A DNA stretch of 64,000 nt, from the NCBI RefSeq assembly GCF_003047285.1, contig NZ_PZYX01000004.1:1-64000 (forward strand), in the 5' to 3' direction. Under the pieces are notes generated by a model. That model was given only the letters and a program-made list of their open reading frames with translations, was not told where the DNA came from and ran no database searches. Both the position numbers and the translations under genes were made by a program. Numbering within the stretch: the stretch's first letter is position 1; every line of letters starts with the position of its first letter. Below, one piece after another: positions 61,242 through 64,000 of the stretch. The DNA comes from Nocardioides allogilvus. GTDB taxonomy: Bacteria > Actinomycetota > Actinomycetes > Propionibacteriales > Nocardioidaceae.

Positions 61242-61604
61242 TCAGGACGAGGCGGCGTCCGAGCGGCCGTAGTCGTCCTCGAGCCGGCAGATGTCGTCCT
61301 CGCCGGTGTAGCCGCCACGCTGGACCTCGATGATGACGAGCTCCTCGTTGTGCATGTTGGTGATGCGATGCGCAGCACCTTGGCTCACGTCGATGGAGTG
61401 GCCGGGGCCGATGACGTGCGTCTCGCCGTCCACGACACAGGTGGCCATCCCGAAGATCACCACCCAGTGCTCGGAACGGTGCTCGTGGGTCTGGTAGGAC
61501 AGCCGCTGTCCGGGCTTCACATGGATGCGCTTGACCTTGTAGCCGACCCCTTCGTCGATCACGTGCCACGAGCCCCACGGCCGCTCTTCCGAGTCCATCG
61601 ACAT
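61242..61604 (-). CDS. PMI type II C-terminal-like cupin protein
   Basis: A 120-residue single-domain cupin that matches the C-terminal mannose-6-phosphate isomerase part of ManC/AlgA proteins. ERPWGSWHVIDEGVGYKVKR, LSYQTHEHRSEHW (metal-binding His and Glu), GAAHRITN and IIEVQRGGYTGEDDICRLED are diagnostic. It probably interconverts fructose-6-phosphate and mannose-6-phosphate, feeding GDP-mannose for the GMD-type enzymes. ATG 61604 is used; the in-frame extension to 61655 is rejected as promoter DNA. Confidence 0.85.
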   Translation of the reverse strand: MSMDSEERPWGSWHVIDEGVGYKVKRIHVKPGQRLSYQTHEHRSEHWVVIFGMATCVVDGETHVIGPGHSIDVSQGAAHRITNMHNEELVIIEVQRGGYTGEDDICRLEDDYGRSDAASS

Positions 61605-61676
61605 CCACAAACCCCGTCTACCTCGCTTGATGACGCGCACACCATAACGGCGCACGGCGCACGTAAGGTTAACCGT

Positions 61677-61964
61677 GTGACCGTCTATGCCCTCGAGGGC
61701 TACACCTCTCTGTTGGTGCTCCTCGTCATGCTCGGCGTGAAGGGCTTCGCGTTCATCAACGCCGTGCTCTACCCCACCGAGGCCTACCCCGCGTCCAGTC
61801 GCGGCACCAAGGCCGCCTGGACGATCGGCCTCGGTCTCGGTCTGGTCGCCCAGATCCTGATCCCCACGCCGTTGACCCTGATCAATCTGGCCTTCACGAT
61901 CGCCGCGTTCGTCTACCTCGCGGACACCCGCCCCGCTCTCGCCGAGGTCACCCAGCGCCGCTGA
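61677..61964 (+). CDS. DUF2516 membrane protein
   Basis: A 95-residue protein with three predicted membrane helices (SLLVLLVMLGVKGFAF, AAWTIGLGLGLVAQILI, INLAFTIAAFVYLAD). It matches DUF2516, which lies next to hbhA in mycobacteria. TAAGGT at 61664-61669 lies 7 bases before GTG 61677. Function unknown. Here it converges with hbhA instead of following it. Confidence 0.82.
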   Translation: MTVYALEGYTSLLVLLVMLGVKGFAFINAVLYPTEAYPASSRGTKAAWTIGLGLGLVAQILIPTPLTLINLAFTIAAFVYLADTRPALAEVTQRR

Positions 61965-61975
61965 CCCTGCAGACG

Positions 61976-62010
61976 CACGAAGCCCCCGGCATGACGCCGA
62001 GGGCCTCGTG
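61976..62010. terminator. imperfect hairpin between DUF2516 and hbhA
   Basis: CACGA, GCCC and CGGC segments (61976-61990) pair with GCCG, GGGC and TCGTG (61995-62010) with two mismatches. It is the first of two tandem hairpins between convergent genes. Confidence 0.6.
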
Positions 62011-62011
62011 A

Positions 62012-62032
62012 GAATCCTGGGAGGGAGGATTC
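62012..62032. terminator. second tandem hairpin between DUF2516 and hbhA
   Basis: GAATCCT (62012-62018) pairs exactly with AGGATTC (62026-62032) around a 7-base loop. Confidence 0.55.
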
Positions 62033-62071
62033 AGGGAGTCAGAACAGCGTCAGCTGTCCGTCGTCTTCTCT

Positions 62072-62770
62072 TCAGTCGCCCAGCTTCTCGGCGGCGTCGG
62101 AGACGGCCTTGACCGCGGTGCTGGCGGTCTTCTTGGCCGAGGTGACGGTGGCCTTGGCGGACGACTTGGTCGCCGCAGCCTTCTTGGCGGCCGGCTTCGC
62201 GGCGGTCTTGGTCGTGGTGGCGGTCTTCTTCGCGGCGGTCTTCGCCTGCGTCGTGGACGTGCCAGTGGCCTTCTTGGCCTGCGTGGTGGTGGCCTTGGCC
62301 TTCGACACGGTGGTCTGGGCGGACTTCACGGTCGCCTTGGTGGACTCCTGGCGACGGATGCGGCCGACGAGCGACTCGCCGCGCTTGACCAGGTCGGTGT
62401 AGGTGTCGGTGGCGACGGAGACGTTGCCGTCGACGAGGGTCTGGACCTTGGCGGGGTAGGCCTTGGCCTCGGCCTGCAGCTCGGCGACGCGGGTCTCGAT
62501 CGCCTTGCGGCGAGCCTTGGCGTCGGTGGTGAGGGCGTCGACGCGGGCGTTGACGACCGTCACGGCCTGCTCGCGCAGCGCCTTCGGGTTGGCGACCTTC
62601 GTCTGCACGTCGGCGACGCGAGCGGTGACGTCCTTCTGGACGCCCGCGAGGCGGGTCTGGGTCTCCGACACGAAGTCGCGGACGACCTCGACGGCGAGGT
62701 CGGTGACGCCGACGCCCGCGAGGAGCGGCTTGGTGGCCTCGGTCTTGATGTCGAACTTGGTCTTCGCCAT
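62072..62770 (-). CDS. hbhA: HbhA-like heparin-binding haemagglutinin homolog
   Basis: A 232-residue protein. Residues about 15-145 form an amphipathic coiled-coil region (VVRDFVSETQTRLAGVQKDV, RKAIETRVAELQAEAKAYPA), and the C-terminal 75 residues are Lys/Ala/Thr-rich repeats like the HbhA heparin-binding tail (KKTATTTKTAAKPAAKKAA). In mycobacteria HbhA is a surface adhesin; in a non-pathogen it may shape cell-surface or lipid interactions. ATG 62770 follows the regulator stop by one base, so the two genes form an operon. Confidence 0.75.
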   Translation of the reverse strand: MAKTKFDIKTEATKPLLAGVGVTDLAVEVVRDFVSETQTRLAGVQKDVTARVADVQTKVANPKALREQAVTVVNARVDALTTDAKARRKAIETRVAELQAEAKAYPAKVQTLVDGNVSVATDTYTDLVKRGESLVGRIRRQESTKATVKSAQTTVSKAKATTTQAKKATGTSTTQAKTAAKKTATTTKTAAKPAAKKAAATKSSAKATVTSAKKTASTAVKAVSDAAEKLGD

Positions 62771-62771
62771 G

Positions 62772-63167
62772 TCATTTCTCCATGTGTTGGGTTGCTTCGG
62801 GATCCTGCCCCGCATTGAGCGCGAGGAAGGACGAATAGACATCCAGCAAGGACTGCTTCTGGCGCTCCGTGAGGCCCGCATCCGCGAGGATGGCGAGCTC
62901 GACCGTCGCGCCGACGTGCTCGACGGGGCTGACGATGCCGGCCCGGACGTAGAGCTGTTCGGCGGAGATGCGCAGCGCCTTGGCGATCTGCTGGAGAACT
63001 TCTGCCGAGGGCCGGCGCAGACCGCGTTCGATCTGGCTCAGGTAGGGGTTGCTGACGCCGACCTGCTCACTGAGCTGCCGCAGGGACAGCCGCGACGCGA
63101 GTCGCTGCTCCCTGAGGAACCCCCCGAGTGACTCGACGACGGTCTTCCCGTCCTTGCCCTTGGCCAT
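62772..63167 (-). CDS. XRE-family regulator paired with hbhA
   Basis: A 131-residue protein. Residues about 12-75 form an XRE helix-turn-helix (FLREQRLASRLSLRQLSEQV, SNPYLSQIERGLRRPSAEVL), and the C-terminal half (ILADAGLTERQKQSLLDVYS) is helical. The homolog beside hbhA in M. tuberculosis is Rv0474. A perfect palindrome just upstream of ATG 63167 suggests autoregulation. It is the first gene of the two-gene operon with hbhA. Confidence 0.85.
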   Translation of the reverse strand: MAKGKDGKTVVESLGGFLREQRLASRLSLRQLSEQVGVSNPYLSQIERGLRRPSAEVLQQIAKALRISAEQLYVRAGIVSPVEHVGATVELAILADAGLTERQKQSLLDVYSSFLALNAGQDPEATQHMEK

Positions 63168-63176
63168 GTCGCCATC

Positions 63177-63196
63177 TTGCTAACAACTGTTAGCAA
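63177..63196. promoter_or_regulatory. perfect palindromic operator before the XRE regulator
   Basis: TTGCTAACA and TGTTAGCAA form a perfect 9-2-9 inverted repeat, 9 bases upstream of ATG 63167. It stands out as AT-rich in a GC-rich region. It probably overlaps the core promoter and binds the XRE protein. Confidence 0.75.
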
Positions 63197-63228
63197 AATG
63201 CAAACTCAGCCTAGGTGACTGCGCTCAC

Positions 63229-63486
63229 ATGTCCCTATCCATGGGCCTTTTCCCGCTAACAGCACCGGTTCCAGCGGAGCCGTGCTGCTCGGCTCCGCTC
63301 CTTCGCCCGGGCATCTCCGTGAGCACCTGGACCGCGGTCGGCTTCGGCGGATCGCTGCTGGTCGAGGCCTGCCAGGCCTTGCTGCCGGGTCGCTTCTCCA
63401 ACCATGTCGACGCCGTCGCCAACACCCTCAGTGCAGCCCTCGGGGCACTGGTCGCGTGGGTCGTCCTGCGCGCGCGGCGTCAGTAG
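63229..63486 (+). pseudogene. truncated VanZ-like remnant
   Basis: The open frame gives 85 residues. Its C-terminal 55 (SVSTWTAVGFGGSLLVEACQ, DAVANTLSAALGALVAWVVL) match the second half of VanZ-like membrane proteins, including the E-x2-Q and D-x3-N residues, but the N-terminal helices are missing. Residues 1-28 are Pro/Cys-rich and not VanZ-like. A deletion that brought the regulator promoter beside the VanZ tail would explain this. Expression of a short two-helix protein is not excluded. Confidence 0.5.
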
Positions 63487-64000
63487 CAGGCGCGGATCTC
63501 GCCGACCGGCTTCCCGCCACCCAGCAGGGTCAGCTCCCCGGTCCTGCGTACGGCGACGCCATCCACCCCGTCGAGGTCGAGCACGCCCGAGCGTTCGAGG
63601 GCGGCCGCCATCAGCACAGGGCGCACCCGCGGCGCACCGTCGTCGGTCTTGAGCGCGAACGCCCGTCCGTCGGGCAGCGCCACGACGTAGCAGGACTCGG
63701 CCCCGGCCTTGCCGATGGCGCCGGGGATGGCGGTGAGCAACGCGAGCTCGTCGCGGGTGGTGCCCGAGACGAAGGCCGGGTGCGCGCGGATCGCCTCGGC
63801 GATCTGGCGCTCAGGACCCGCGGCGGCGACGGCCAGCGCGCGGAAGGCCCGGGCCAGGCCGATCAGCGAGGTCGAGAGCAGAGGTGCTCCGCACCCGTCG
63901 ACGGCCACGACGTCGACCGGCTCGCCCGTGAGCTCGGCGAAGGTCTCCGCGATCGCGACCTGCAGGGGATGCTTCGGGTCGAGGTAGTCGTCGATCGACC
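63480..64000 (-). CDS. asparaginase II-type protein, 5' end outside window
   Basis: The visible 173 residues are the C-terminal part of a thermolabile asparaginase (PF06089 type), which hydrolyses asparagine to aspartate and ammonia. DDYLDPKHPLQVAIAETFAE, VDGCGAPLLSTSL and HPAFVSGTTRDELALLTAIP are family segments, with GKAGAESCYVVALPDGRAFA carrying the conserved Lys/Glu/Cys region. It overlaps the VanZ remnant by 7 bases at the 3' end. Confidence 0.8.
   Translation of the reverse strand, partial: SIDDYLDPKHPLQVAIAETFAELTGEPVDVVAVDGCGAPLLSTSLIGLARAFRALAVAAAGPERQIAEAIRAHPAFVSGTTRDELALLTAIPGAIGKAGAESCYVVALPDGRAFALKTDDGAPRVRPVLMAAALERSGVLDLDGVDGVAVRRTGELTLLGGGKPVGEIRACY

Overview
The window is chromosomal DNA from a high-GC actinobacterium. 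Mycothiol synthesis (mshA), an F420-dependent glucose-6-phosphate dehydrogenase, CarD, SenX3/RegX3, an actinobacterial SoxR, an LpqE-like lipoprotein and an HbhA/regulator/DUF2516 group all point there. Several gene groups match the mycobacterial order. The dense packing, many GTG starts and the DUF222-HNH gene suggest Nocardioidaceae (Nocardioides-like); that placement is inference. I see no tRNA, rRNA, CRISPR array or transposase.

Layout. 1-6.4 kb: tail of a DUF222-HNH gene, two exported proteins, a DUF4032 kinase-like protein, an Eis-type acetyltransferase and a membrane metallophosphoesterase. 6.4-13 kb: rlmB, cysS, a secreted C39-like peptidase, a patatin, a membrane sulfite-oxidase-like molybdoenzyme and ispF. 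13-24.5 kb: a nitrate assimilation region (narK, nitrate reductase, FAD/[2Fe-2S] reductase, nirB, nirD and an NnaR-like HemD-fold regulator), split by a SoxR-controlled SDR/queA-like pair. 24.6-28.8 kb: ispD, a degenerate IspD paralog, carD, a UbiA prenyltransferase, lpqE and gpmA. 28.9-34.8 kb: phoU, senX3-regX3, a DMT exporter, DUF1304, YbjN and mshA. 34.8-38.3 kb: an 843-residue adenylation/carrier/membrane-acyltransferase fusion behind a DtxR/IdeR-type iron box, then an RNase HI fusion. 38.4-52 kb: SDR, racemase, an M4 protease carrying an emfourin-like domain, typA, rhomboid, MFS, acyl-CoA dehydrogenase, fgd, a RibD-C reductase, a divergent DHPS-like protein with kynureninase, and an AbiEi/DUF559-like protein. 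52-61.6 kb: surface polysaccharide genes (galE, two GMD-type dehydratases, a phosphoglycosyltransferase, rfbA, DUF4012, rfbB, an RmlC-RmlD fusion, a PMI-type cupin). 61.7-64 kb: DUF2516, hbhA with its regulator, a VanZ remnant and a partial asparaginase.

How the parts work together. The nitrate block covers import, reduction to nitrite, reduction to ammonium and dedicated regulation. rfbA, rfbB and the RmlC-RmlD fusion complete the route from glucose-1-phosphate to dTDP-L-rhamnose, while the GMD-type genes use GDP-mannose. rlmB, cysS, ispF, ispD, carD and lpqE follow the order of one mycobacterial neighbourhood, but ispF and ispD are 11.7 kb apart here with the nitrate block between them.

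Non-coding layer. At least 22 genes have a TANNNT hexamer 6-8 bases before the start codon, the layout of leaderless transcription. Two interspersed repeat families occur: three ~80-base elements with CAACTGCAGGCAGTT-type inverted ends, two of which flank the DUF559 gene, and four copies of a TGGTTGAGCAG...GTGTCGAAACCA repeat, one lying in frame inside the adenylation fusion. The best candidates for new biology are the iron-box fusion protein, the DHPS-like/kynureninase pair, the element-flanked DUF559 gene and the M4-emfourin fusion.
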